A stretch of DNA of 64,000 bases from Hydractinia symbiolongicarpus (lineage: Eukaryota > Cnidaria > Hydrozoa > Anthoathecata > Hydractiniidae). Below are positions 1 through 12,721 of this stretch, in pieces; the first letter of the stretch is position 1, and the number at the start of each line of letters is the position of its first letter. The notes under the pieces were generated by a model. That model saw nothing but the letters and a program-made list of their open reading frames with translations. It did no database searches and was not told where the DNA came from. The DNA is taken from the NCBI RefSeq assembly GCF_029227915.1, contig NC_079876.1, forward strand, positions 19,718,001-19,782,000, written 5' to 3'. Made by a program: the position numbers and the translations under genes.

Positions 1-2100
1 GAATCAAATGCAGACGTGACGTTGGGAGCATTAGGCAAACCAGGAAGAGTCGAAAGCGGTACCTCATATAAGAGACCAATTAACACAGAAGCTTTGTGAG
101 CATCTAGGGATTCTTTAGGAACACTAAGCCTAATAGAGCCTAATAGAGCATTTGGGATCCAGCAGATCTTTACCAGCCTGATAAGTTTTCTTACAAATGC
201 ACGGTTTGCATTGCAGATCTTCCATCGCTTTTTTCTGTGTCATTCTCCCCGGCGTAATGTTGTTAACTTTAATTTAACATTGCCTAGCGAAGTTTGTAAA
301 TGTTCCGACACGTTTCCAGTTGTTGAAGAAGAGAATTTTTATCTTTTACCAACGTCTGTTTAAACCAGATGGGGCGTGTGTGGGTTGAGCCTTAAATCCA
401 AAGAGAAGGGAAGCATACCGATTTTTGTTTGGCGTAGGGGTTATTTATTGTCAGAATTTATTGCAGGATAAAATTTTTAATCTGGGCAAATATATAAATT
501 ACCAGTGAATTCGTCATACTTGGTCACTGCTAAAATTAATTTTGCAAAACTGCAACAATTTAGCTGTTGTTTTGAAGTACAAATTTCATGCAACATTTCA
601 GACATTAAAGCATAAATATAACTAAGGGAATGTTGCTAATAAATCGATTGTTAAAATTAAGGGTAAGATAAGAAACCAACTTAACCTAAAGTGCAATTTA
701 TGCACGCTGCATACTATTCTCTAGTGCCTGATAAACAGCCTTTACTCAGATTGGCAGAATCAAAGTTCCTTCTATTTTAGCTAATGAGGACGATAGCAAA
801 ACATGTCTTCAATGTGGCCTCAGGCACCAAAGCGTAGTTTAGCTAGCTACATCAAACCAACACAAAAATCTCAAATAAATAATTGATCATTCAGACTTTC
901 ACATTTTTTTTTTATTTTTTTTTTTGCCGTAAGAGTAACTACATCGAAATGCAGATAAAACTGGTCTTTTAAGACGGAAAGTTTAATGAAAAACAGAGGT
1001 TTCCCTTCAAAAAATAAGAAGCTGCTGGAGAAATTCTGTATTCTCTCTTTTACATGGATAATCGGAAAGCTAATGGACTTCGGCTGTACTGAAACAAGCA
1101 TCTATGAATGCGGAAACACTAGGATCAGTGAAATTCACTCATGCTTGGAATCTGGTGCGAGCCCTTGAGTAAGCATCCCCTGCCTCCTGCAAGACACCAG
1201 CCGCATTCATTGACACCATCCACCAAAACCAATAACTTTTGTTGAACATTGGAAAAAGAAGAGTCGACAACTACAAATCGTATTGTTGTTGAGAGAGGTA
1301 GACTTGTAACCCAGCCCTTAGAAAGGTTGGGAGAAAGAATGAAAAGCAGCAAACCTTGAAATAGAAAAACTTTTTGACCTTACACATGAACACTAAAGAA
1401 ATCGTATCGTAATGTTTGGGCCGACCAAGAAACCGCCTCTTAGAAAAGTGGACTTGGAACCCATTAGCGGCAACCCAGAAAACCATCACATATCGTCTCG
1501 AACTTAAATAAATCTGGAAATACCCTATATAAGCTGATAATTTACAATCTTCCTATTAATGCAGCGATAAATACAACACGTTTTTAATCGTTATAAACGT
1601 ACAATTATTATAGTGTGCTTTCAAGAAAAAGGTTCACGCTTTCCAACTTAAAATTTTAAGCGGAAAGTATAGCAACAAACAAAGTGGGAAGACTTAAACA
1701 ATCACAGACTGATTACTAGCAGGACTTTGTAAATTATATAAAAAAATCAAAAAAAAGAACTTATAATCAATTTGTTGGTAAATACAATAACACATTAGGA
1801 AACCAACGGAACTGCAAGAAAATATATTATATAAAAGGTCTGTAAAAAATGTTTCAACTTAGCCGATGGCCGTTTTCTGATTGCTTGATCATACTTCCCA
1901 TTTTTCGCTTCCAACGAATGGAAAAATCGGGAATTACGGGTAAGGGGTACAAAGTAAACTTATTTACGGTGGATCAGAGGTGACATTTTTTAGTCATCTT
2001 TTTTTTAAGGCATTCTTGAAAATTTTAAAAAAGATCACGGCAATGTTATTGTACGGTCGCTTTTCTTGTTTTTTTTTCTGTTATTAAAAAAAAACGCATC
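1..2100. other. AT-rich stretch with no supportable gene
   Basis: Only short open frames with biased low-complexity content are seen here; none shows a recognisable domain or splice-linked coding pattern. On the minus strand, roughly 130-260, a short frame with a CxxCxC-like cluster (CKPCIC) could be the edge of something extending off the left end, but it breaks after about 35 residues. I call nothing in it. Confidence 0.5.
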
Positions 2101-2103
2101 TAT

Positions 2104-2183
2104 ATACCTTAATGCCTTTTATTTTCGCGCACCTTTCCTGCGTGAAAATAAAAGGCGCGCAAAAATTAATGGCATTAAGGTAT
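2104..2183. repeat. Short nested inverted repeat (MITE-like hairpin)
   Basis: The outer arms at 2104-2116 and 2171-2183 are perfect 13-base reverse complements (ATACCTTAATGCC). A second pair of arms inside, about 2115-2131 and 2140-2156, is nearly perfect and built on CCTTTTATTTTC. The whole 80 bases can fold into one long hairpin. This is the form of a tiny non-autonomous DNA transposon, but no target duplication was identified. Confidence 0.6.
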
Positions 2184-2615
2184 GTTGTTTTATTCGCTCT
2201 TTTTTGCTTTAAAAAACACAACTCACAGTATGTGGGTTTTTCTGGCTGCCTTTTTTTCTAAAATAAAGCACAACTCATTTTATGTTTTATTTGTCGCTCT
2301 GTTTTGCCTTAAAGAAAAGGAGGACTCATTTCACACGTTAAATTCGTCGCTCTTTTTTTACCAAACCACGTGGTGGAATATATTATTGGTTGTCGTAAAA
2401 AAATTAACAAAAACAACAAAACAAATTATACAGATGCTGGCCAGTGGTGCGGAGAACATGTCTGGAATCCAGTCTAAAATGGGAAATTCTTGTGTTAAAC
2501 ATATTATAAACCATGGGTAGATTTTGTATGATATTTTCCCAATACAATTATGCAAGTCATCGTTCAAACAATTATTGTGTATAGACGTTACTGATAATAT
2601 CTTCAAAATTTTGTA

Positions 2616-3153
2616 TTGCATTTTGTTACTCCTCAAGAATTTGAACTACTCAGCTCATTTTCTCGTGGTAAATCAAAAGAAGCACAGCCACTTTTGGATA
2701 TATTAACCGAGTATTCTATCTTCACTCTTCCAACTTTAAGTAATGTGACGGATTTGATTACAAAGGCTGCAAGAATTACTGTGATCCAAATACCCTACTT
2801 TGCTATGCAGTCAATGAAAAAAGGGGTTTGTACCTCTTTTCAACAAAACGTCTTCAGAAAAAGTGGATGCTTTGTATCGTGCTACTATACCAACTCCTGA
2901 CATTGTTATCAAACGTCTAGAAAGTTTCCCAGTATGTAAAAACGATGAACGAATTACCACTTGGCTACATGACTATATTAGAAGCACAACAAAAAACGGG
3001 TTATCCAAGTTTGTTAGATTCATCACCGTAGGTACAAATTTTAATCCAAGTTTGGTGGTACGTCTAGAGTTTTCAAACCAAAAAGTGGATCATTTGAGAC
3101 TTATTCCGAAAACTTGTTTTAAAATATTGTACATTGGTAGTGAGGACACATGA
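2616..3153 (+). pseudogene. HECT C-lobe-like fragment, transposon-type
   Basis: Two overlapping frames (2616 to about 2860, then 2863-3153) read as one protein with a frameshift near 2850. The second part ends with a segment resembling the last 80 or so residues of HECT ubiquitin-ligase domains: a run starting FVRFITVGTNF, a hydrophobic beta pattern, then a P-x-TCF-like stretch (IPKTCFKILYI), which is where the HECT catalytic cysteine lies. HECT-like C-terminal lobes are common in cnidarian transposon-derived proteins, and no other HECT exon is visible nearby. I read it as a decayed mobile-element protein rather than a host ligase. The family call rests on this motif only. Confidence 0.4.
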
Positions 3154-3920
3154 GCAGTACATGATGCATTATAGTTGATACACTTGTCTATACTCGTGTG
3201 TTGTATTTTAAAAGTGTGTTTCCGTACGTTATGCTGTGTTTGTGATAGCAATTTCCTGTTTTTTTTAGCATTTCAAACTGGTTTTGAAAGCTGTAAAATG
3301 AGATAAGCTCCGCACAACACCACCTGCTTTTCAAAAACATGGCAGAAGTAGGCATTACTGTCCGACAACTTCTCACTTCCAAAGAAATTATCTAAGGGAG
3401 AGTGTAACGTAGGGTGCAGAGAGAGTTGGATGCATGGTGCCATAACTTCTGAGGAGCTAGTAAAATTACATGTATCCAAAGTGAGGGATGTCTTGATGCC
3501 AATACTAAAAAGACTTTAAAGAAATGGAAAATCTAATGACAGACTAGGTAGGAGATATCAAAGAACGTCAGGGACGTCGTTCTGAGCAAAGATGTTAAAC
3601 ACTCTTCCCTAAGCAGCTGAAATATCATTTATAAAATGCCAAAAATTGGAGGGGTCAGGACTTCTAAAAACAGTCAAGTTTCGAAGAACGCCTACAAATG
3701 CTTCGGTTTTTTTGCTGAAAGAAATGGATTTTTAAACTTTTGGAAGAGTATAAAAACATTTCAGGATCGAGTTTGCATAACATGTGTTTTACTAAGTTTT
3801 TTAGGCCTCTATTGATAATATCAGTTTAGATGGCAATGGGACTGTTGTTTTAAAATACCTTGTAGTAAGTTTTTCGAGTTTTTGGATTTTATAAGAATTT
3901 GTGTGTTCTGCGGGAGTTCT
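3154..3920. other. No gene seen
   Basis: AT-rich sequence with only short frames lacking domain features. It sits between a plus-strand HECT-like fragment and the 3' end of a minus-strand LINE remnant and may include untranslated tails of either. Confidence 0.4.
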
Positions 3921-5480
3921 CTAGTATCTACCTTGTATAGGGGAGATCCTACAAGCACACAATATATGAGAGACTTTTGAGGATGGTTTCTTGCACAGAA
4001 TGCAACTTTTGTCTTTCTCCATTCCCCAGCTCACAAGATTGTTGGAGATAGAAGGGTGTCGTAGGTTGACCCTATACAAAAAGAAGTTAGACATTGTGGC
4101 AGTGAAAGAATTGTTCTCCATGACAAATTGTTTTTCATATAAAAGCACCACTTTGTACAATTGCCTTGCAAATGCAATTATACAGCTCAGACATGGTAAA
4201 TATCTTCTTCGTTTTTTTTCAATGATATTTAAAACAAGCTTTTGGTAAGCATAAGTGCCTTTTCGTGGTCTAAGAGCCCTAAACCAGTCCCATAAAACCT
4301 AAAATCTTTTTGAAATTGAGCTGACTATCAGCCTAAAGAACTGCCTAACTTTTCAATTTCCAGCCTTTAATTCTAGAACGCATTTAGACACACAAGGGTC
4401 GACAGAATCTCTTAGTGAAAGATATCCACTGATTTTGGCAGATTTGAAAACAGATGCAAGACTTTCCAGGGGAAGAGGACAAGGCCATGTCGAGGCATAT
4501 AAGGGAATGTTGAAAATTGAATGATGTAGTTTTAACCATTTCCTAATAAAAACAGAAAATTTTTGCTCTAGTTTTGTAATAGTAGATAAAGAAACTTCAT
4601 AAATTAATAACGCCCAGCAGATTCTGGGAATTACCAGATAGTGTATAAGACCAAACTTGATGAACCCCTTTATGAAAAGACTTGTCTATAGCCATAAGTT
4701 TGTCTTTTACAAAAATTCCTGCATTGCAGCAGAATTAGACAAGGATGAATTTATTGTTCTGCTAAAAACCTAATCAGATTAGAATGAATGAATGGGATTT
4801 CTTTGCTGCTAACTGTAAACGCTAAACTTTGAAATACTTTTCCCTTATCAAACAATGATGCGTGATTTAGAAGGCCAAAACGACATGCCTTCCCAATCAA
4901 GAACTGTTGCACATCTGTTTAATAAATTTGAATACTTTGAAAGGATGTAGACATTAGGAATATATCATCCACAAAAACTTTTATTAGATTTTATTTTCTA
5001 CTTCCTGCAGAATAGTATAATGGAAATTGTACAGCCGATAAAAATACCCCTACAATGTTGATGCCAACTGGAAAAAGCAGAAGGAAAAAAAGACTTACTC
5101 CAAAGGCTGTCGTAGTATAGTTAAATGAGTTCTATCCAAGTTTCTGGTACAATATAGCGTCTGAGAGCCATGAAAATCAGCTTGTGAGGAACTGAAGGAT
5201 ATGCATTAGCAACATCAAGTCAAATGACTGAAAGTAAAGAATGCCTTGCTTTAGCATTCTTAAGTGTGGACCAGACAAAAGTGATATTCTTCGCAAGCAC
5301 GAGCTAGAAGATCCATTATCTTATGAACAGTTTTTTTTGCAATGACGATGTTATCATTTTTTAAAACGTTAATATTGATCAGATATTTTCACATATCGTT
5401 GAAACCAAAGCCTTTGAAACAGAATATATTGGACAGTATAAAGTTCGAAAAATATACTGTTTTTTAAGTCTGGTTGAGTT
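3921..5480 (-). pseudogene. Non-LTR retrotransposon reverse transcriptase remnant with C-terminal zinc knuckle
   Basis: Reading the minus strand from about 5300 downward gives pieces of a reverse transcriptase in several frames. A box A-like segment with DVANAYPSVPHKLIF lies at about 5170-5220. A GIFIGCT-containing segment follows at about 5012-5060. An FVDD catalytic-box equivalent lies at about 4962-4976. The last piece, 3921-4160, is an open frame ending in a CILC...HILCAC arrangement, the zinc-binding tail seen at the end of some LINE polymerases. Many stops and frameshifts separate the pieces, so the copy is long dead. The C-terminal zinc knuckle and the LANAY-type box differ from the CR1/L2-like LINE at 11-14 kb, so this is a second LINE family. 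Confidence 0.65.
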
Positions 5481-5496
5481 GACAAAGTAGTAGAAT

Positions 5497-6198
5497 GTGC
5501 AGTCACACCATCTCAACGCACTAACGAAAATAAACATAATCTATGGATTTTATGTAATGATAACAGTGACATTTTGTCGTCGTTTTGCAAATGTCCTGCA
5601 GGCTTCAGTAGTTGTTGCAATTGTAGCAACACTATATAAAATTAAATTTGCAAATGCAAAGGGTTTGACAGATCCTACATGTACTAAAAAATTGTGCTAT
5701 TGGAAGAGTGTGCCCAAGCAAATAACGCCAATAGAGGTATGCGAAATGAATATTGTTGAGCACAGTCAGGAAAATAAAAGAAAAACAAATCGATCAATTA
5801 CAGCGGAAAGGAAATGCTCGAAGGCCATTGCCTAATGCTGTGATCAATACATGTTTTTTGTTGCGTATTAATAAAGACGTACCGTTACCCCTGGAGGTAT
5901 TTGCACAACAGGTTCTTGTCCAGTTACCATCAGCCAGTCATACTTAATTATCGGAGGAATTTAACCTATTGTAAAAGGTTTACAATACAGCAAGCTGCAC
6001 TGAAGTATCTTGTCTACAGGGACGGTGGATGTAAATAAAATTTATATTAGGCTCCCAGAAGAAGGTGCTGAATACATTTTTTTTGCTTATTACAAGCATG
6101 AATACTGCCCAACTTGGACCTATAACTATCCTCTGAGAAATCCTAAAGAGAAAAAACAATCCTTCAATCACAAACAATACGACACAAGACAGAGCTAA
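5497..6198 (+). pseudogene. Unrecognised decayed reading frame, possibly SWIM/YqaJ-transposon related
   Basis: Three partly overlapping frames (5497-5835, 5753-5947, 6010-6198) on the plus strand have more balanced composition than their surroundings. A TDPTCTKKLCYWK stretch with two cysteines and a tryptophan follows the first hydrophobic part. A similar cysteine/tryptophan block occurs after SWIM-type zinc fingers in transposon-borne proteins of marine invertebrates, but I cannot place it firmly. Frame changes at about 5830 and 5950 mean no intact protein is made. Treat the function as unknown. Confidence 0.25.
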
Positions 6199-7782
6199 CA
6201 ACATAAATGGACTGGTTACAGAACAAACACAAATAAAAAAAATTATATCTCAAAAATATATAATATAAAAAAGCATTAAATAAAAAACTCTCCTGTGCGC
6301 CAGAACTTGCGACTCTGGCTGTAGCTTTCCACATGTGTTACAGGGCCCCAACACTCAGCCTTACACAGGAGGTTGTCATGACAGGACCAGCCTGTACATA
6401 TTTTGACTAAGGACGGCAGGGTTGTCAAGCCTGAAGACCAAGTTAGTAAACTTGAGCACCTTACTGAACTGGGGTAATAAGTGGGGTCGTTACACCCAAA
6501 GACAAGTTGAAAGCAAACCCCCTTGCCAAGCTTCTTTTAAGTTACCAGAGAAGAGTGAGCTGAACTCTTTACCCTTTGGGTATTGACGGTAAACTGGTTC
6601 GAATGAACTAGCTTGGGTAATACAAAACCGCTCGGATTTACCTTTTCCTCCCCCATGACCCTGGAAGTACAGGTTTTATAAACGTAATGATAAATGTAAA
6701 AGAGAAACAAAGAATGTAACATGAATTGTTGTTGAGAATAGGTGGAGAGCATTTGCAAACCGCTCTATCGTTGCAGTGGTACAAGAATTTGTGGCACGAT
6801 CCTTAACATAAGCCCAATAATGATGTGCGGTCAACGTACCGGAGTGATTAATTGTTGACAACAATGAGTAACGTCAGTTCAATGATGTTCATTCGTTAGT
6901 GTGTGATTGTCTAAAACCAGATGATGGACCGTTTGATAAGTTTTAAAGCTAATGCGCGTACACTACTTTTCAAGAGGAAGCCTGAATTTAAATTTATGAT
7001 TAATTTGTTTTGAAAAAATGTGGCTACTGATTTTTTACAAAAAAATTTAGTTGCCCATGATATTTCTGCTATTGTCTAAGTGCTCCAAGACCTATGCTAG
7101 GTATATATTTGGCTGTGTTAACTCGTAAACCACGCATGCAGCGAAACAACAAACGCAGGTACGACGCGTAATTTGTACTAGCAAGACTACCAAAATGTAC
7201 AAGATTGTTAAGTTATTGTTATAGTTATTGTTAAATTTATTATTAAACTGTGGAACACATAGTTTTTTAAAATGAGCGGCGTGCAAGATTCTATGTCCGC
7301 TTAGTTTTAAAAACTTTCCTGATCTTTTCAGTATTCTGTACCTATTACTATGCGCGTCATACACGCAGTTGGTTCGGTTGTAAAAGCCTTTTTTAAGTAC
7401 CGTCGCAAGATAGCGAATTTTCTCATTCTTTGACCCATGATTGGCTGATTATTCAGAGACGTTTTTCAAAAGCTGTGCACAAATCTCGAGCCACCTTGAA
7501 TTTTCTGACTTTCACAGCATTGCTGCCGGGATCGTGTGCAGTGTGTAAAGTAAGTTGATTATTAAACGTTTTATATATTCTACTGCCTGTTATTTGAAGT
7601 TCTGCTTGGCATTCATATGTCAACATGCCTTCTCTTTTATATCTTTTGTCATACCTCCTAAAAATTTTACTGTTTCGCTTCTGTTGACATAGAGTTAAAT
7701 CCAGGTGCTTATGCAATTATGAAATGTATTCAGGCACATTTCACCAGGGTCACGAAAAGTTTGGAAATACTAGGGGAATACA
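6199..7782. other. No gene seen
   Basis: The stretch 6290-6540 is clearly less AT-rich than its neighbours and looks like a repeat-derived block, but I could not assign it. The remaining short frames show no domain. Confidence 0.4.
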
Positions 7783-8867
7783 ATGCTCTTGTATATCTCT
7801 CTTCAGTATATGCTTTTTAACTCTCAAAGCAGTAAGTTGATGGACATGCAACGACTTGGAATATATATGCAAGTTGACAAACAGCAAAATAGTCTGGACT
7901 TCCTCTCTGCTGCGGAAACATTGCCCCTAAACGTAAATTTCTTCTCTTTAGAAGCGTCTTCTGTTAGTGGTTACATCACTGGGCTATCACCCATCAAAAC
8001 CTCGAAGAACAAGAGAAACTATTTTGATTTCACTTTTCATGTAAAAGAAGATGTAGGCTGTATGTTTCAGTCCTGAAAAACGTTAACTGTTGAAAACCAT
8101 TCAAGAAAATTCATCTGGGTGTGTGATGAAAAAAAATTAAATTTTCCAATAAAGATATTATATTCTTGTAACAGACTATTTATCTGTGAGAAAAGCTGAA
8201 CTAAAGTTTGACAAAACAAGTCTTGAATATACCTTTAAATCCATTATTGATATTCTTAACGAATGCGCTCTCTATGAAAGAGTTCATTTGAAAGGAGTTG
8301 TTGCAAACATTTCCGAAATAGAAAGTGCTAAAACTGTTATGTATGATAATACTGGATCTATCCATGTTACGTTTTACGGAGATTTAACCAACGAAGTGGA
8401 GGAGGATATGTGCTATGAAATAAAAAATGCTATGGTTCATAAGTTCAAATAACGACGATTCTTAGAGACAACTGAACAGACAGAGATAACAGTTTGTGAA
8501 AACGAAGACATTGGATATCAGTACTAAGATTGTTGACAATGATGTGCAGATAGAAATATTAGGAAAAGTGTCCTCTATCGATATGAAGTTGTTTAGCACA
8601 AAATTATTATGCACTAATTGTAAGGGTGTAGTGTCTTCTACTGATACTGAAGACATAATTGAATGTACTAAGTGTGACCATGTCATGTCGTCAGAGGAAT
8701 GTGTGTCTACTTGGAAGTTGTCATTTTCATTTAAAGACAACGCAACAAAAAAGAAATTCCCATGTAACACTAAATTTGAAACCATTGAAAAGCTTTACAA
8801 TGTTCCATCCTCAAAAAAATTGAAACTTGTGAAAGCGATGTTAAGCACTCTTGTGAAAATAAAGTGA
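7783..8867 (+). pseudogene. OB-fold / zinc-ribbon (RPA-like) protein remnant
   Basis: Three consecutive plus-strand pieces (7783-8076, 8186-8452, 8496-8867) read as one decayed protein. The first holds a strand-rich segment, SGYITGLSPIKTSKNKRNYF, typical of the first strand pair of an OB fold. The second carries a second OB-like segment with YDNTGSIHVTFYGD, the pattern of RPA70/RFA1-type folds. The third has a four-cysteine zinc ribbon, CTNC...CTKC, as in the C-terminal domain of RPA large subunits. Cnidarian genomes carry many such multi-OB-fold proteins in repeat-rich DNA. Stops after each piece and frame changes indicate a pseudogene. The biochemical expectation for the family is single-strand nucleic-acid binding; association with a specific transposon is inference. 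Confidence 0.55.
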
Positions 8868-10894
8868 TGTTGATGAAGAAAGAGTTGTTTCCATTCATCA
8901 ACCCAATGAGAAGATCAAAACCTCCGTCTGATGTTGTTTTAAAGGGGCTACGGAATGGCTGTTGGTTTTCGACTTTAGTGACTTACACGAAAGTCGAGCT
9001 GATGGTGGTGAAAAACAAAAATGGCTAATTTTGCAGCATGTATGTAATTTACAGACTTGGACATATATATATATATCTAGAATTTTTATCTTCTCCAGTC
9101 TTGGTCATGCTTTCATCAAGAATGAGTCTTGCTGAAATATTTCTTTGTAATATACTTTTCGAAAAAAAATATTAAACCAGTGAGCAAAGTGCGCTGGTCC
9201 GTTTATTGCTCAAAACGCGTTTGCCGGATTTTTAATATGTGCGCGGGATATACGCAATGTGAGCATTTTAACTGGTTCGTAGCCCCTGTAAACAACAAAG
9301 AGAATATTGATGTTGAAATGGACAAAAATGATCAGTGACCTAGATCCAACCTAATAGTAATTCATATATTGATTCTGTTAACATTTTTAAAATTTTTTTA
9401 TATAGATATACAGGTGTATATCTTTGCTGTTGTAATTTATACAACAACGCATGATACTTTATGACTATATTTTATTGTACTTGTACCACGCTGTGTCAGA
9501 TCCTTTGATAGTATCAAGAGTTTTGTTTTTACTGTGTAGTGTTTTGATAATGACTACTTCTTTTGTTCACATTTTTTTGCTAAACGAAAACGGTGTATCC
9601 GTCTTTGCATGACTCGTGTGTTAAACATTTATGGATGCCATAATTTTGTAATGGCACCTTTCTATTTGAAATTTGAAGCTGAGATTTTATATTAGGTTTT
9701 TATAGTTATATTTGAAGTGAAACTATTTTCCACGTAAAAAAAACTGTTACTCACAGTGATAATATGTGTATTAAAATACTTCACCTGTCAATTTTTCGTG
9801 TTAGTAATTTTTTCCCAAGAAAAGGTTGCAAAGTAAATTATGGTAATTTCGCTATAATTTTACTAAGTTCGACTTTTTTGGCAGCCGCTCGCCGTTGGAC
9901 CAATCAGATTGCTAGGAAATGTAAATAACGTAATCCCTTTCCCCCAATTAGATTCCCACGTGATATTTGTTGAATGATTGAACGCAGCCATATTTGTTTA
10001 CATTCTGTTTTTCTTTTGTGCGCGCCAAAAGACTGGGGTAGAATTGACGATGTACGCGCGCACGTAAAAAGTTTCTGCGCTTGCGTACGCGCGTGAAAGT
10101 GGAGGTCGGCCTTTACTAGCATTTAAAGCGCTATTCCTTTAATCAATTTTTGCGGTAGTTTCCACAGTTCTTTAGCCGCCCGGCTTTCTTGTTATAAGTA
10201 ATACATAGCAACAGGTAATGTCTTAAATCTAAACCGTAGAAAATAGGGCGCGAATGTTTTACTTTTATTTGTTTATAGTCATTTGTGACACCTTTTTCTG
10301 CTTTTAAGCAAACTATTTTTTGGCCTATGGGTCTTATATAAGACTAGTTGTGGAACCTGGCGTAGGTATGCTGGGTTAAGCGGAAATAAATGATCGAAAC
10401 GATGAAGCCAAAATAAATAATTTAATTTATTTAAGCTTGACTGATGCTATCCTTTAAGCTATAGCTTATCCGTGTGCACCTGTTGCAAACTGCACTATAA
10501 GGGTTTTTCTCTCTGGCGCGCGTGTTACGACGAAATGCGTTATGGGATACTATGAAAATCTCGGCCAAGCCAGAGTGAAACGATTTTCAATTAAAATTAA
10601 ATTCAAAATAAAATAAAAAGAACAGTCGCATTTATTTTAAAAGTAAAATAAATTAAAATACAAAAAGCCAATTGAAAGTGAAGTAAAATGAATCTAAACA
10701 AAAAAATTTGTAACTACTTGTGTTCTTAGTTAAACACAATCCTAGTATTCTGTAAATTCCAATGCACAGTTATTTTGTTGTATTTCAAGCGTATTAAACG
10801 ATGGAATTTTTCCTCACCCAGTATTAAATTTTGTTTTACATTGTTCTTTACTTAAGTTAAAATTATGCCGCTCAGAAAAGCTTCCGTCACAAGC
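8868..10894. other. No gene seen
   Basis: AT-rich DNA with poly-A/T runs and a short (TA)n tract near 9064. A GC-richer patch at about 9890-10100 has repeated CGCGC but no coding pattern. Nothing further is supported. Confidence 0.4.
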
Positions 10895-11272
10895 ATTATT
10901 ATTATTATTATTATAATTATTAATTTATTTATAGTTGACAAGTTTACAAGAAAATGTAGCTCTGAGGCTAATTAAAGTCAACTATAAAAACATTAAAAAC
11001 AATAAATAACTAAATATAAAAATCTAAACCGTAAAACCGTATATACAATTTTTTTAAATATTTTAAATAATATGTCAAAGAATAAACTATGTAGTGGTGG
11101 TTCCAGGAACTCAGTCAAACCTCCCAGGCAGGGGGCGAGAGAAAATAATATGCAACCAGATAACAAGACTAGAATATCCTTATATGATAGCACCCCACTT
11201 AAACCGTCGAACCGCAAGACATGTTTAAGTGAGTTCCCGCTCCACAACTGACAAAGAAAGACAACGGGGAAA

Positions 11273-11942
11273 CTAAAGAAAACCTAATTCAGGTATAAAA
11301 GTTTTGCATATTCTGCAAGGACAATGATTTGGAATCCAGTTTCTTATTTTGCTTCTAAACTCAATTAAAGTACCAGCGTTCCAATACTCATTTGGCAAAG
11401 AGTTCCAAAGCTTTAACCCAAGATTAGACAGTGTTTCGATCCCATATCTCACTGAAAATATTTTTTTACTCTTGAGTTTGTCCTTCCTCAAATTATACAC
11501 TGGTTCAGGAAAGATAAAAAGTTCATCCAACATTTCTGGACCTGTTTTTGTTTTAGCTTTATACAGCTCAGTAACAAGGATGCGTAAGTTCGTTTGGTGA
11601 ATGGTAACCCTCCCATTTTTTGATAAAAGCTCTTCAAATGAGGATTAATAGTCTTGATAGATACTTCTTAGTGCTCTTTCATGTATATGGTTTATCCTAT
11701 TGTTTAATTTACGACTGTGAAACATCCATACTAATGGACAGTACGAAAAATGACTAGTGACGAAAGCATTAATAATCAGATTTAATCAGATTCGCTGATC
11801 TAATGTCATTAAGGAAGATAACCTTGCAAGCGCACTAACTTTCTGGCATGCCTTGTTACAGAGCTGATTAACATGTTCCTCGAAAGAAAGTTTGTGGTCT
11901 ATGGTTATACCAAGCAGTTTCTCAGTTTGAGAATTGTTTAGA
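11273..11942 (-). pseudogene. LINE ORF2 part 3: thumb and C-terminal tail
   Basis: On the far side of the inserted transposon, reading resumes at 11942 with LNNSQTEKLLGITIDHKLSF, the segment that follows the palm in CR1/L2 elements. A tail at 11273-11533 follows, with VRYGIETLSNLGLKLWNSLP and CPCRICKTFI before the stop. The join across the insertion is clean: residues before (CDELL) and after (NNSQ) fit when the inserted DNA and one target-site copy are ignored. Frames between 11535 and 11786 are broken. Confidence 0.75.
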
Positions 11943-12221
11943 GCCTGTGTCACACCTATGAAGCAGATGCTGATGCTGATGCTGAAGCAGATGCAGAAGC
12001 AAGTTAATGTGAGCATGACTGAAGCAAGTGAAGCAAGCATGAAGCATGAAGCAAACGTTGAAGCAAGAATATCAAAAAAATTTGATATTCTTGCTTCATT
12101 GTCGCATCTGCTTCACGCTTGCTTCACGATTTTTGTAGTGTGAGCAGGTAATGCAAGGTGTGCAAGTGAAGCAAATAGTAAAAAACAAAAAACAAAAAAG
12201 CAGAACTTTCATAACAACAAA

Positions 12222-12323
12222 TATGACAGATGAAAAACTTGTCGAAGTTGTCAGGAAATGTACAATTTTGTATGATAAATCTGATAAAGACCCCAAAGAT
12301 AAAAACAAAAGATTTCGAGCTTG
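12222..12323 (+). pseudogene. MADF-domain fragment
   Basis: A short frame begins ATG at 12222 and reads MTDEKLVEVVRKCTILYDKS followed by a charged stretch, then stops at 12321-12323. The pattern (K/E-rich helix, VRKxxxLYDKSD, then DKNK) is that of the first half of a MADF DNA-binding domain. In PIF/Harbinger elements the second protein is a Myb/MADF-like DNA-binding partner needed for nuclear import and end binding of the transposase. Only 33 residues remain, so no function is expected. Confidence 0.6.
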
Positions 12324-12490
12324 ATAATGAATTGTTAAAGATAATTGTTCAGCAGGAGAAATAGCTTTTCTAAATCGAGTATCATTCTTTGCTATCGATG
12401 GACCAATAACATTTAAGAGGTACTGGAAAGACTCAGGCTTCAGTTATTACTCAGTTATTATATAAAAAAAATTCTTTCCACAAACTTAAA

Positions 12491-12721
12491 CTAAAAAATT
12501 ATATAAAATTCTAACTTGAAATAAGATTCTCTGTCCCCAAGCAGCACTTCTTGAACCAGCGTATGGTAAACACCACGTTGTTTACGATGCTTAAAAATTT
12601 TGCGAACCCATACTTTTCTTGAAATATTTAGAGTTTTTTCTCGTCGCTTGTGCCGTCGTTTTTTCAACAACAAATATCCCAAAATCATAACTAAATACTC
12701 CTCTTCATCCTTGTTTAACAA
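12491..12721 (-). pseudogene. Harbinger transposase N-terminal fragment
   Basis: This 76-residue frame has basic residues (KKRRHKRREK), then WVRKIFKHRKQRGVYHTLVQ and a DRESYFK segment. That is the N-terminal block of animal Harbinger transposases just before their helix-turn-helix region. The frame ends before any DDE catalytic residue, so it is a truncated copy. It faces the plus-strand MADF fragment, the convergent order expected for the family. Confidence 0.65.
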
